A DNA stretch of 64,000 nucleotides from Bacillota bacterium (GTDB taxonomy: Bacteria > Bacillota > Clostridia > Lachnospirales > Lachnospiraceae): the NCBI GenBank assembly GCA_023415055.1, contig JAEZLZ010000068.1, positions 1 to 64,000 on the forward strand. Reading direction: 5' to 3'. Below are positions 18,867 to 27,034 of this stretch, piece after piece. The position numbers and the translations under genes were made by a program. The notes under the pieces were generated by a model. That model was not told where the DNA came from. It did not search any database and saw only the letters and a list, made by a program, of their open reading frames with translations. The number at the start of each line of letters is the position of its first letter. Position 1 is the stretch's first letter.

Positions 18867-19744
18867 TTATTCATCCTGTTCTATCCGCCTGGCAGCCTCT
18901 TGCTTCTTCTGTTCCTCGATTGCTCGATTCATACGCATGCCAAGTGCTAAGAGCAGATCCTTCTCCTCCATATCCTCCACCGGATAGGTAATTGTCGCCA
19001 TTGCTATGTTTAAGGAGGATAAGCCTTTATCCTGCTTCGTTACCTCCTCAAAATAGTCCATGGTCTTTTTGTGTATCAATTCTACATTCTTCGCTGTACA
19101 GTAAGGGAATACTCCAAGAAAGGTTTGAGAACCATATGGTTCGAATACATCGGTTTCCCACAAATTGATCTTACTGTTATGGTAGAAGCGCTCTACTGCC
19201 TCAAAATATTTGTTTTCGATTTATTACGGAATTCGCTTCCGGCTTCATATAAAGTACACATCAATAGGGTAAGCTCATAATTACCCTTCTTTGCCTTTTT
19301 CATTTCTATTTTCAAATAGTTATGGATATTAAAGCTGATATTGATATTGTCCGAAACAACTGGATTCTTCGCCTTTAATTCTGCTAAAATTTTATCCCGT
19401 AGCATAGTATCATCAAAAGGCTTTAATATATAGTCTGTTGCTCCCTCAGCCATTGCGCGGATAAAATCCGGTCTCTTATTATAGGCTGTTACTACAAAGA
19501 CAGGTATGTACGGTTTTTTATTCTTAATCTTAGCCAGGATATCAAAGCCCTTATTGATATCATACCCAAGATCCATGATAACGAGGCGAATCTCTATATT
19601 CTCATCCGCGAGCAGATTAAATAATTCAACATCATTAGCCGCCTCATACACCCGAAGATTATACCCATTCAGTAAGTTTCCGATTCTGCGCCTCATTATA
19701 CTTACTTCATCTAAAATTACAATACCTTCTCCTAAGTCGCTCAT
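18867..19744 (-). pseudogene. Response regulator with degenerate GGDEF-like domain, frameshifted
   Basis: Two frames together make one protein of about 292 residues. The first part (19744 to ~19215) is a receiver domain: acidic pocket and LVIMDLGYD with the likely phosphoacceptor Asp, VVTAYN, and the lysine in DYILKPFDD. It then runs into NYELTLLMCTLYEAGSEF and hits a stop at 19193. The second part continues in the -1 frame with KYFEAVERFYHNSKINLWE and EPYGSQTFLGVFPYC, the position of GGDEF in a degenerate cyclase-like domain, and ends at 18867. One extra base in the four-base homopolymer at 19213-19216 would join them. The loss is a recent mutation or a sequencing error. RBS AGGAG precedes the ATG at 19744. 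Confidence 0.8.
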
Positions 19745-19840
19745 AGTGGTTTCTCCTGCTTCTATATAAGGTTAAACTGCTTTCATTATACCGCATCCCT
19801 GTCCATTACGCTACAATTCGACATTTCTTTTTATGAAAAA

Positions 19841-19866
19841 GAAAGTAAGTCATTGGACCTACTTTC
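19841..19866 (-). terminator. Terminator of the DUF5685-DnaJ operon
   Basis: The hairpin GAAAGTAAGTC with GGACCTACTTTC (one mismatch, three-base loop) is followed on the minus strand by TTTCTTTTT. It lies just past the stop of the membrane protein gene at 19874. Confidence 0.75.
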
Positions 19867-19873
19867 AGCATTC

Positions 19874-20410
19874 TTATTTTAGATTAAGCTTATTTCTGAC
19901 TTTACCCCAGATGTTACTTTGAAAATAACAATATACCAAATCATAGAGATACAACACGATCTGTCCGATAATCAACATAGCAAGTATCATAAGCCGGTTG
20001 ATCTCCCCCTGATAGATGAGTTTGGGAAGGAAAATAAGCATCGGAATAAACACCGCATTGAAGGCAATGTACTTGATCATCCAGTACAGCTTTACCCTGT
20101 CCAGTCTGCTTTTCATATGGGTCAGCCTGTCATAGGAATATTCGATCACTATAATATAGAAGCCCATCGCTGCAAAGGTGATACAATAAAGCTTATTTGG
20201 AGCCATGATAAGGCCCAGTAAAATAGCTCCCAGATAAAACCCGGTTCCATAACGGATATTGCTTTCCCGTATTGCTATTCCTACTCCGAAGGAGGCTGCT
20301 CCCAGGAGAAACAAAGTATTGAATTCCAACACGCTGCTGAGAATGATCAGCAGCTCGGTCACTGCAAGCAACAATCCGAGAAACGCCATCTTTTTTGCGT
20401 TTAACAGCAT
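19874..20410 (-). CDS. Integral membrane protein of the DnaJ/DUF5685 operon
   Basis: The protein has 178 residues from the ATG at 20410, preceded by GGAGGAG. It contains about five hydrophobic helices: residues ~10-30, ~33-50, ~55-75, an IAFNAVFIPMLIFLP segment and RLMILAMLIIGQIVLYLYDLVY. A short basic tail ends RNKLNLK. I do not recognise a named family. Its start overlaps the end of the DnaJ-like gene by 10 nt, which means translational coupling. It is therefore a likely partner of the J-domain protein, perhaps its membrane anchor. That last point is inference. Confidence 0.75.
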   Translation of the reverse strand: MLLNAKKMAFLGLLLAVTELLIILSSVLEFNTLFLLGAASFGVGIAIRESNIRYGTGFYLGAILLGLIMAPNKLYCITFAAMGFYIIVIEYSYDRLTHMKSRLDRVKLYWMIKYIAFNAVFIPMLIFLPKLIYQGEINRLMILAMLIIGQIVLYLYDLVYCYFQSNIWGKVRNKLNLK

Positions 20411-21033
20411 GAAATAAGATCTCCTCCCATACATTCGCACAGGGAATCCGCACACCACAAGTCACAGCACAGATTTCCTGCATTATAGCCTCCATAACCG
20501 GTATTGTTATATCTGGTACCGGTATATCTTTGGTTCTGCCATTGCAGTTGGTTATATAGTCTTGTGTATTCGGGATTATTTGGCTCCATATTCATTGCTT
20601 GGGTAATGTGGTCATTTGCCATAACATTATTCCCTATCCCGGCATTGGCCACTGCACTATAATAATACCATCTGGCATTGTGTATTGGGATTCCTGCCAG
20701 CACATTCAATGCTTCCCGGTATCTTCCAGCATTGATATAGGAAGCAGCTGCGTTCATCTGGCCGTTATCACCCTCACTACTCTCTCCATATCCGGAATGT
20801 CCATAAGCAGAATAGCTGTTGCCGTAAGGATTACCACCATTCTCCCGTTCCTTCATAATCTGATCATAGGCTTCCTGGACCTCTTTGAACTTCTCCTCTG
20901 CCAACCCTGCAAGAGGATTATTCGCGTAGGAATCTGGATGGTATTTCCGGCTAAGCTCCCGGTAAGCCTTCTTTATTTCCTCATTCGAGGCATTTGGTGA
21001 TACTTCAAGTACCTTGTACGGATTAGCTATCAT
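20401..21033 (-). CDS. J-domain protein with TPR-like middle and Cys-rich tail
   Basis: The protein has 210 residues from the ATG at 21033, preceded by AAGGAAGGA; the frame stays open upstream inside the DUF5685 gene. Residues ~1-70 are a J domain with the HPD motif in RKYHPDSY, which stimulates an Hsp70 ATPase. A Gly/Tyr/Ser-rich linker follows, then a TPR-like helical pair (AASYINAGRYREALNVLAG, ANDHITQAMNMEPNNPEY). The last ~25 residues are unusual: CCDLWCADSLCECMGGDL and a final CC give seven cysteines, which suggests metal binding or lipid/protein linkage. The gene is sandwiched by overlaps with DUF5685 (11 nt) and the membrane gene (10 nt). It is not the housekeeping DnaJ. Confidence 0.88.
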   Translation of the reverse strand: MIANPYKVLEVSPNASNEEIKKAYRELSRKYHPDSYANNPLAGLAEEKFKEVQEAYDQIMKERENGGNPYGNSYSAYGHSGYGESSEGDNGQMNAAASYINAGRYREALNVLAGIPIHNARWYYYSAVANAGIGNNVMANDHITQAMNMEPNNPEYTRLYNQLQWQNQRYTGTRYNNTGYGGYNAGNLCCDLWCADSLCECMGGDLISCC

Positions 21034-21871
21034 GTTTTTGTTCCTTCCTTTGATTTCTCTCTTTTTGTATTTCATCAAATTTAGTCCATACTCCATCGTA
21101 TAAAATATTGTGAAGTATATCAATGTCCAAAAGACAAGGGAGCCTTTCAAACTCTCTTGTACACTGTGCCATCATCATAGTCAGCATATTACGGCAATCC
21201 TCATCAAAGGTCTCTCTTTCCCCGAATGCAAGGAGCGGATTAAAACTCTTTTTTTTCCTATCCTTCTCCATATCATCATATGCATCCAGGATATAGATAT
21301 ACTTACCAAGATAAAAGCCAATGGTTCGAAGGCTTTGCTCCCATCTGTCCTCCTGATAGACGAACAGTTCCGCCATCAGCTCTCCGAAGCAGCGAGACAC
21401 AAGATCTATATTTGTTTCCTTCTGTTTTTCACATTCCTGCAGCTTCTTAAGGCTTTCCTCAATCACCTTGCATTGTCTTGGATATTTCTTACTAATTCGT
21501 CTGTATTGCTGCTTCAATAGGCCGGCACCGGCAAATCCTGCAAGGCTCTTCTCGTCCTTCCAGTCATCCATAAGGTGATGATAGGTCAACGCAATATTCA
21601 TATCCGCAACATATTCCGTTATCTCATTTACTAAGGTATCGTGCTTCTTCACCGGATGGACAAGACAGTGATTCTGCAGTCGTGTTGTTTCACTTTCATA
21701 TAGTGAGGTAAGTAGCAGAATGAGAAATGTCATATCGTAGGACAATGTCATCTGTCCAAAACGCCCATACTTATCTTTTAAGGTTTTACATAAGCCGCAA
21801 TAATATGCTTTATACTTATAAAAATCCTTCATCTTCAGTTCGGGCTTATATACATTCACATAGCCAAACAT
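21023..21871 (-). CDS. DUF5685 family protein
   Basis: The 282-residue, mostly helical cytoplasmic protein is of a family common in Clostridia. The N-terminus has the family's CGLC pair (KAYYCGLCKTLKDKYG, residues 21-36). Two Asp-rich motifs stand out: DDWKDE at 102-107 and DAYDDMEKD at 196-204, the latter followed by FNP. Their spacing and helical setting recall class I isoprenoid synthases, although no such activity is established for the family. It is the first gene of a three-gene operon in which each start overlaps the previous stop, so its role is tied to the J-domain protein and the membrane protein. Function unknown. Confidence 0.85.
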   Translation of the reverse strand: MFGYVNVYKPELKMKDFYKYKAYYCGLCKTLKDKYGRFGQMTLSYDMTFLILLLTSLYESETTRLQNHCLVHPVKKHDTLVNEITEYVADMNIALTYHHLMDDWKDEKSLAGFAGAGLLKQQYRRISKKYPRQCKVIEESLKKLQECEKQKETNIDLVSRCFGELMAELFVYQEDRWEQSLRTIGFYLGKYIYILDAYDDMEKDRKKKSFNPLLAFGERETFDEDCRNMLTMMMAQCTREFERLPCLLDIDILHNILYDGVWTKFDEIQKERNQRKEQKHDS

Positions 21872-22038
21872 AATTCCTCCATACTGTACTTACTTGAGAT
21901 TGAACTTAATTATCTCATTTCCTGATTTTACATTAAAATATCATTGAATTTTTTCAGTATATCATAGATTTTTCATAAGTAAAATGATTACGGAAAAAAT
22001 AACAGAATTTTAATAATTCCTTTATTTCTGTAAGTTTT

Positions 22039-22251
22039 TCATTCTACGGTCTCATAGGCGATTCCTGTTACTTTATTGCATAGGAGTGCTTCTGTCAAAG
22101 GTCGGTTTGGAGCCGTAAAACTACTGCCAATACCGGCCATCGTTTCTACGGATACCTGATGTCCATGCCTGACCAGTACACTAACTCCTCCAGGTGTTAA
22201 ACCTACTCGGTTCTCATTATTCTTGATCTCCTTTGGTACCCCAATATTCAT
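22039..22251 (-). pseudogene. ald: Alanine dehydrogenase remnant
   Basis: The remnant starts at an ATG (22251) with an intact AGAAGGAG site. The first ~50 residues match the N-terminus of alanine dehydrogenase (MNIGVPKEIKNNENRVGLTP, then VETMAGIGSSF). The frame then jumps to a later segment (RPLTEALL, KVTGIAYETVE) that in the intact enzyme lies about 65 residues further on. It stops there, missing the whole NAD-binding and C-terminal part (~250 residues). It is therefore a deletion derivative, not a working enzyme. The retained promoter-proximal end suggests internal deletion. 21872-22038 downstream holds nothing I recognise. Confidence 0.85.
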
Positions 22252-22379
22252 AAATTCGTCTCCTTCTTTTATGACTCCCATAATAAAAGTGATTGAGATA
22301 AATGCTATTGTTTTACTATTATATCATATCTTTGAATAGGATATGGTTGCTTTTTTAAGGATGTATGATAAACTTATAG

Positions 22380-22393
22380 TGAGTCATCACTCA
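22380..22393. promoter_or_regulatory. Candidate TetR operator
   Basis: The inverted repeat TGAGTCATCACTCA (five-base arms, four-base centre) lies 57 nt upstream of the TetR gene start, in the region facing the ald remnant. Autoregulatory TetR-family sites commonly have this size and symmetry. Assignment is by position and shape only. Confidence 0.45.
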
Positions 22394-22449
22394 TAAATAA
22401 ATTTATGCTGTTGCCTGAATATGTGTTTAATGGCAGAATGGAGAATATT

Positions 22450-23100
22450 ATGACTGAATTGTTTGGTAGAATTCCAGAAGAAAAGAGAAATCGTATTATT
22501 GAAGCTGCAATAAATGAATTTGCCATATTTGGCTATCGTAATGCGAATACCAATAAAATCGCCCATAATGCCGGGATTAGTGTCGGAAGTCTTTTTCAAT
22601 ATTTTGAAAATAAAGAAGATCTTTTTTTAACGACGGTAAAGTATATCGCCGCTGAGATGAAAGCAGCTCTTGAGTTAATTATGACTGAGGAAGAAGATAT
22701 TATGGTAAAGGTGGAAAAACTGCTTCGCGCATTGATGAAGCATTCCAGAAAGAATACCAATATGTTACGACTGTATCAGGAGATGACCACACAAAGCAAT
22801 TCAGAGATCATCGGCGAAATTGTGACAGAGATTGAGGCTCTGACCGCAAATCTCTACTTTGAGCTTATTCAAAAGGCTCAACAAGAGCAGCAAGTACGAT
22901 CGGATTGCGATCCGGGAATGTTTGCATTTTTACTTGATAATATCTTCATGATGCTGCAATTCTCCTATTCCAGCGATTATTACAGCGAACGTTTTAAGCT
23001 ATACGCCGGTGATACTATCCTGAATCAGGACGAATTTGTAATCGAGCAGCTCTTAAAGTTTATTCGGGCTGCCTTCTCTCCGAAATCATACGAAAAGTAA
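22450..23100 (+). CDS. TetR/AcrR family transcriptional regulator
   Basis: The protein has 216 residues from the ATG at 22450, which has GGAG 7 nt upstream; earlier in-frame ATGs (22405, 22438) lack a site. The N-terminal helix-turn-helix is typical: RIIEAAINEFAIFGYRNANT, then IAHNAGISVGSLFQYFENKE (~residues 13-55). The C-terminal ~150 residues form the variable helical ligand/dimer domain. There is no divergent intact efflux or enzyme gene; the neighbour across the promoter is the ald remnant. The original target may be lost or elsewhere. Confidence 0.93.
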   Translation: MTELFGRIPEEKRNRIIEAAINEFAIFGYRNANTNKIAHNAGISVGSLFQYFENKEDLFLTTVKYIAAEMKAALELIMTEEEDIMVKVEKLLRALMKHSRKNTNMLRLYQEMTTQSNSEIIGEIVTEIEALTANLYFELIQKAQQEQQVRSDCDPGMFAFLLDNIFMMLQFSYSSDYYSERFKLYAGDTILNQDEFVIEQLLKFIRAAFSPKSYEK

Positions 23101-23452
23101 TATCGGAAATGCAAATACAGACTGTTGTATCTCTACTCAAAAAAGCCAAAAGGAGCTGTTTATGGCAATCGAAAGAGTTTCAGGATAAAAGATACAGTTT
23201 CCTCTAATGTCATAGTATAATATTCGAATTGACATAGGATATTTTTGGGGTAGATATGATCTTTATTTATTTTATTTTTGTTAGAATTAGCTTTGCTGTG
23301 AAAAAGCTTTATCTATAATCACCCGTTTTATTGTCAAATTTTTCTGTTTTGCCTAATATAATCTCGGTCTACCTTATGATATAATAAAGGACAGGCTTGC
23401 TTTTCTAAAGCATCTATTCCTCCGTCTATGGAAGGAGGATCTGTTTACTCAT
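23101..23452. other. Intergenic region with a miniature ORF relic
   Basis: No real gene is seen. AAAGGAGCTGTTT precedes an ATG at 23162 that opens only eight codons (MAIERVSG, stop 23186-23188), which looks like the start of a lost gene. AT-rich sequence with several TATAAT-like boxes follows (for example near 23380), leading to the Big_2 gene. Just before that gene, TCCTCC (23418-23423) can pair with GGAGGA (23434-23439), its ribosome binding site. Confidence 0.5.
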
Positions 23453-24454
23453 ATGATTAAATTCACTAAAACAATTCTATTTTGCTTTCTGCTTCTCTTT
23501 ACATCCCTATCATTACCCGACAATCTGGCTAAAGCGGACTCCATACAATTCATTCTTTTGTCAAGCTACAAGGAGACCTTGAATATCGGAGAGGAACGAT
23601 ATTTGCTTGCTATCACCACAAATGGTGATATGCCCACGTGGAAAAGTAGTTCCTCCACAATTGCATCGGTAAATACTTATGGAAAGATAACCGCCAAAAA
23701 AGCAGGTTCCGTAACCATTACAGCAAAAATCAAGAATGGTGAGGCTTCCTGTAAGGTAACGGTAAAACAGACTAAGCTCACCATAAGTGACACCCGGGTT
23801 TCAATCGAACGAAACGGTACCTATCAATTAACTGCCTCTTCCTCCGGTTCATCTACCGTCACCTGGAAAAGCAGTAAAAAAAGTGTAGCCGTCATTGATG
23901 AAAACGGCATAATTACTGGAAAGAAGCCAGGTGAAGCTACCATTACCGCATCGGTTGATGGTACCAGTAAGACCTGCAATGTTACGGTAAAGACTCCGAC
24001 TATCAAATTGAATAAGTCTTCGGTACATCTATTCCGAGGGCAAACCGTCAATCTGAATGCTACAGTTTCTTCTTCTGTAAAACCTGTCTGGAAATCTAAT
24101 AAATCCAGTGTTGCCAAGGTAGACGAAAACGGAATGATCACCGCAATGAAGCATGGATCTGCAGTGATTACTGCAACAGTGGACGGAATTTCGCGTAGCT
24201 GTGAGGTCATTGTAGAACCACCAACCATTGATATCAGTGATACGGAGCTTCACCTGACTGTTGGAGATGTGACACAGCTTTCTGCGAAGACTTCCTCCGG
24301 TAACCCCGTTACCTGGTCAACAAGCAATGAAAAAGTCCTCTCCGTCGCATCTGACGCAACGATCACCGCCTGGCAAAAAGGCCGGGCGTACGTCTATGCG
24401 GCAGAAGATGGCACTAAGGTCCGGTGCGTCGTAAATGTAACCGAAAATAAATAA
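23453..24454 (+). CDS. Secreted protein of four Big_2 (Ig-like) repeats
   Basis: The 333-residue protein has an N-terminal signal peptide (hydrophobic LFCFLLLFTSLSL-type core, cleavage near NLAKA). The rest is four tandem bacterial Ig-like group 2 domains of about 75 residues. Each carries the hallmark W-x-SS/N-x..AxVxxxGxITAxxxGxxxITA pattern, for example TWKSSKKSVAVIDENGIITG and VWKSNKSSVAKVDENGMITA. There is no anchor (no LPXTG, SLH or C-terminal helix), so it is probably released or held by other wall components. Such domains mediate adhesion or act as spacers. It stands alone between a weak upstream region and a strong terminator. Confidence 0.92.
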   Translation: MIKFTKTILFCFLLLFTSLSLPDNLAKADSIQFILLSSYKETLNIGEERYLLAITTNGDMPTWKSSSSTIASVNTYGKITAKKAGSVTITAKIKNGEASCKVTVKQTKLTISDTRVSIERNGTYQLTASSSGSSTVTWKSSKKSVAVIDENGIITGKKPGEATITASVDGTSKTCNVTVKTPTIKLNKSSVHLFRGQTVNLNATVSSSVKPVWKSNKSSVAKVDENGMITAMKHGSAVITATVDGISRSCEVIVEPPTIDISDTELHLTVGDVTQLSAKTSSGNPVTWSTSNEKVLSVASDATITAWQKGRAYVYAAEDGTKVRCVVNVTENK

Positions 24455-24516
24455 TCTAGCCGGAGGAATAGATGAGCAAGCTTAATTACAAAGAGCAGGC
24501 CTGTAATCTTATTACA

Positions 24517-24567
24517 TAGTAAAGGTCATCAACAGCCGGAGGCTATTCGATGACCTTTACTATTTTT
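24517..24567 (+). terminator. Terminator of the Big_2 gene
   Basis: A perfect 14-bp stem (TAGTAAAGGTCATC with its complement, 24517-24530 and 24549-24562), an 18-base loop and a TTTTT tail. Confidence 0.92.
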
Positions 24568-24596
24568 AATTCGTGACAAAAGAAAGTTCGCGAAGT

Positions 24597-24929
24597 CTAA
24601 AGAACTATTTTCTTATATCCAAATTCTTTTGCCTGTTCTTCTAAATACTGAAGCATTTTATCTCCAATACCACATGATTTTTTTCTTGAATACATTCTCT
24701 TAATTTCAGCTATTTCACTTGATATTTCCCTAAATGCTCCACATCCAACTGCTTTACCTTCTTCTCTAACAATTATAAACATAGACCTTGGATTATCAAT
24801 ATCAGAATTCATAAAGCTATCTCGCCCACTATCCCCCGTAATTTTGCTTAATTCATGAGATAATTCATTAATCAGCTCTATTGCTTCCTTTGAATTAATA
24901 TTCTCCTTTGATATTGCATAATTTACCAT
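24597..24929 (-). pseudogene. C-terminally truncated GNAT acetyltransferase
   Basis: The ORF has 110 residues from the ATG at 24929 (RBS AGGTG). It contains the first three quarters of a GNAT fold: the substrate-side helices, GKAVGCGAFREISSEIAEIKRMYS (strands 3-4) and the start of the acetyl-CoA-binding helix with CGIGDKMLQYLEEQAKEFGY. It stops directly after KKIVL. Complete relatives continue ~35 residues with the strand 5-helix-strand 6-7 part (typically ETG...AxxFYxxxGY). The acetyl-CoA loop also looks a residue short (SRKKSCGIGDK). It is probably inactive. Confidence 0.7.
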
Positions 24930-24936
24930 AAATCAC

Positions 24937-25767
24937 CTAACTTTTCCCCATATACAATTGATAAATATAATCAACCTTGTGATACCCTCCATGCCTTAAT
25001 ATAGCTTCCCTTATTCCTGAATACAATGCTGTTCTATTATCCTTCGGCAAGCCTCTGTGGTCTGAGTAAGTGTCTAACAGAGCTATGTATTCATCCGCGC
25101 TGTATATCTGCGATGCATCGTATAATTTCATCGTTACCTCATGAAACCCGTACCGCTCTAACCCCTCGAAGCGGAATGAATTATAAATCTCTGAGGGTTT
25201 CCAAAAATCTTCTCTGGATTTTCTTACCGGCCTTTTTCTTGATGTATAATAACAATAGTAATATTTCTCGTATACAGTTTGTATCTCCTCATAGAGTTCT
25301 TCTCCTACAGCCGGAACAGGGTTGTTGCGGAACAGGACAAATGCTCCTCCATTTTTTAAATGATGATATACTTTTGGACACCCTATTTCCGCATCCACCC
25401 AATGGAAAGCAGAGGCAGCATATATTAAATCGTAGTCGTTATCTTCCAATAAAGCATCCTCAAAAGTAGCTGTTACCACGTTAAAATTTGTATACTCTCT
25501 AAATCTATCCAATAAAAAATCTGTCATATTTATACCCATCTCTACCGCAGTTACATCGTACCCCATGTTGAGGAAGCGGGCTGTCGCTTTCCCTGTCCCC
25601 GCGCCAATCTCAAGGGCTTTTTTACCTTTTCCCGGTCCTGAATATCGAATAATGTCCATATACAGCTCATCGGGATATCCCCACCGTACCTTATCGTAAT
25701 TCGTGACAATCTCGTCAAAGACCGTCCTATTATTACGTTCCCATCCCATTCCATTATTCATTCCCAT
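24937..25767 (-). CDS. Class I SAM-dependent methyltransferase
   Basis: The 276-residue cytoplasmic enzyme has motif I (ALEIGAGTGKATARFL, residues ~50-65), an acidic residue after strand 2 (VTAVEMG), motif II-like DLIYAASAFHW (~112-122), and a post-motif strand (GGAFVLFRNN). The N-terminal RTVFDEIVTNYDKVRWGYP matches the Methyltransf_11/25 group acting on small molecules. RBS AAGGAGAG precedes the ATG. It lies 7 nt upstream of the truncated GNAT. Its base composition is closer to the core genes than to the AT-rich genes at 26441-30016. The substrate is unknown. Confidence 0.9.
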   Translation of the reverse strand: MGMNNGMGWERNNRTVFDEIVTNYDKVRWGYPDELYMDIIRYSGPGKGKKALEIGAGTGKATARFLNMGYDVTAVEMGINMTDFLLDRFREYTNFNVVTATFEDALLEDNDYDLIYAASAFHWVDAEIGCPKVYHHLKNGGAFVLFRNNPVPAVGEELYEEIQTVYEKYYYCYYTSRKRPVRKSREDFWKPSEIYNSFRFEGLERYGFHEVTMKLYDASQIYSADEYIALLDTYSDHRGLPKDNRTALYSGIREAILRHGGYHKVDYIYQLYMGKS

Positions 25768-25925
25768 ACTCTCTCTCCTTAAATAACCTTAGTTCTCCTT
25801 ATATTACCATATGAATCAACATCGTAATACTAATTTTTCATCTTGGAAGATACTCCCCCTTTTTTTCAATGCTCTGCAAGCAATTCATCACTTAAATCCA
25901 GCTATACAATCGCTTCAGAATCCAA

Positions 25926-26285
25926 CTATGCCCTTTTTCGTTTTTGATTGACTAACTCAAACACAATTCCCAACAGAATGATTACTAAATAGGATAATGT
26001 CCATATCTTCCAAAGATTGTTTGACAATACGCCACGTGCATCGGGAACATCCGATTGCAAAAATGATCCGATTGCAAAACCAAGAGAATAACCAAGGGAA
26101 GTGAATAGAGATACCCACTTTCTACTCAAAAGAGCGGAGATGCCCAAGACAATACACCCGAACATCAAAAGGACAAAAGGCCATTGCTTCATTCCATGGG
26201 CGGTAAATAATATATATCTGCATAACACAAAACCAAGGAACAAAATGATTGCAGACAGCAGCTGTATCGTACGATTCTTTTTCAT
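25926..26285 (-). CDS. Small four-helix membrane protein
   Basis: The 119-residue protein has four predicted helices: IQLLSAIILFLGFVLCRYIL (~7-26), WPFVLLMFGCIVLGISALL (~35-53), an amphipathic LFTSLGYSLGFAIGSFL (~60-76) and TLSYLVIILLGIVFELV (~95-111). A basic tail (NQKRKRA) follows. RBS AAAAGGAGAT precedes the ATG. I do not recognise a family. It sits among the acetyltransferase and methyltransferase genes with no overlap to either neighbour. Confidence 0.7.
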   Translation of the reverse strand: MKKNRTIQLLSAIILFLGFVLCRYILFTAHGMKQWPFVLLMFGCIVLGISALLSRKWVSLFTSLGYSLGFAIGSFLQSDVPDARGVLSNNLWKIWTLSYLVIILLGIVFELVNQKRKRA

Positions 26286-26440
26286 ATCTCATATCTCCTT
26301 TTCGTTTTGTGAATCAACTCATCTTCTCATTGCTGTAATATGAAGATAAAATTATATTCAATAATAAATCACTTCAGTAATACGCTATATATAAAGAAAG
26401 TGAAGCAATCAAATCTACAAATTGGACTTTAAATCCCCTT

Positions 26441-26947
26441 CTATTTCTTAGTGTTAATCCAAATTAAAACTCTCTCGTCAGTTCTTTCAGTAATAACACC
26501 TCCGTTTGCCAATGCTACAGTTTGAGATGCTATATTATCTAAATGAACAGTTACTAATACTTTTTCTATTCCAATTTCTTTTGCCTCATTAAGCAATAAT
26601 CTTAGTATTTCTTTTCCATATCCTTTTCCACGAAACGAAGGTGCAATTCCATATCCTATATGTCCTCCTACTTTTCTCAATGCCTCAGTTAAAAAATGTC
26701 TGACACTACCAAATCCAACCGGAATACCATCAGCATATAACCAAAAAGTTGTAGTAGGTACTTTCCAGCCATCTACAATACCTTCTTGTTCAGAATCTCT
26801 CTGTTTTGCAATTAACCATTCTTTATATTCATCAAATGTTAATCCGTTAGCTTTATTAAGTAATCCATTTTCTTCAGTTGGAATTTCTTGCAACAGTTTA
26901 TAAATATCTAAACCATCATCAGCTGATAATCTTTTTAATTCTAACAT
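26441..26947 (-). CDS. GNAT family N-acetyltransferase
   Basis: The 168-residue protein has a complete GNAT fold. GYGIAPSFRGKGYGKEILRLLL (~103-124) is the acetyl-CoA pyrophosphate-binding signature (RGKGYG). VLVTVHLDNIASQTVALANGGVI is the C-terminal part with the conserved asparagine. The insertion ISxAIPTEENG near the N-terminus matches a common Firmicutes subfamily of unknown substrate. RBS AAGGAG precedes the ATG. The gene is AT-rich, like its neighbours. Confidence 0.92.
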   Translation of the reverse strand: MLELKRLSADDGLDIYKLLQEIPTEENGLLNKANGLTFDEYKEWLIAKQRDSEQEGIVDGWKVPTTTFWLYADGIPVGFGSVRHFLTEALRKVGGHIGYGIAPSFRGKGYGKEILRLLLNEAKEIGIEKVLVTVHLDNIASQTVALANGGVITERTDERVLIWINTKK

Positions 26948-27034
26948 TATTTTAAGTTCTCCTTAATCAAGTAAAAAAAATTTATAGTACGCTGTTTCAA
27001 ACAATAGTGAACCAAAACTATTCGCATACAAGTT

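Noticed and set aside
19193..19230. Programmed -1 ribosomal frameshift in the REC/GGDEF gene
   Set aside because: The in-frame codons around the A run do not form an X-XXY-YYZ heptamer, and no strong downstream stem was seen; a simple one-base loss explains the data better.
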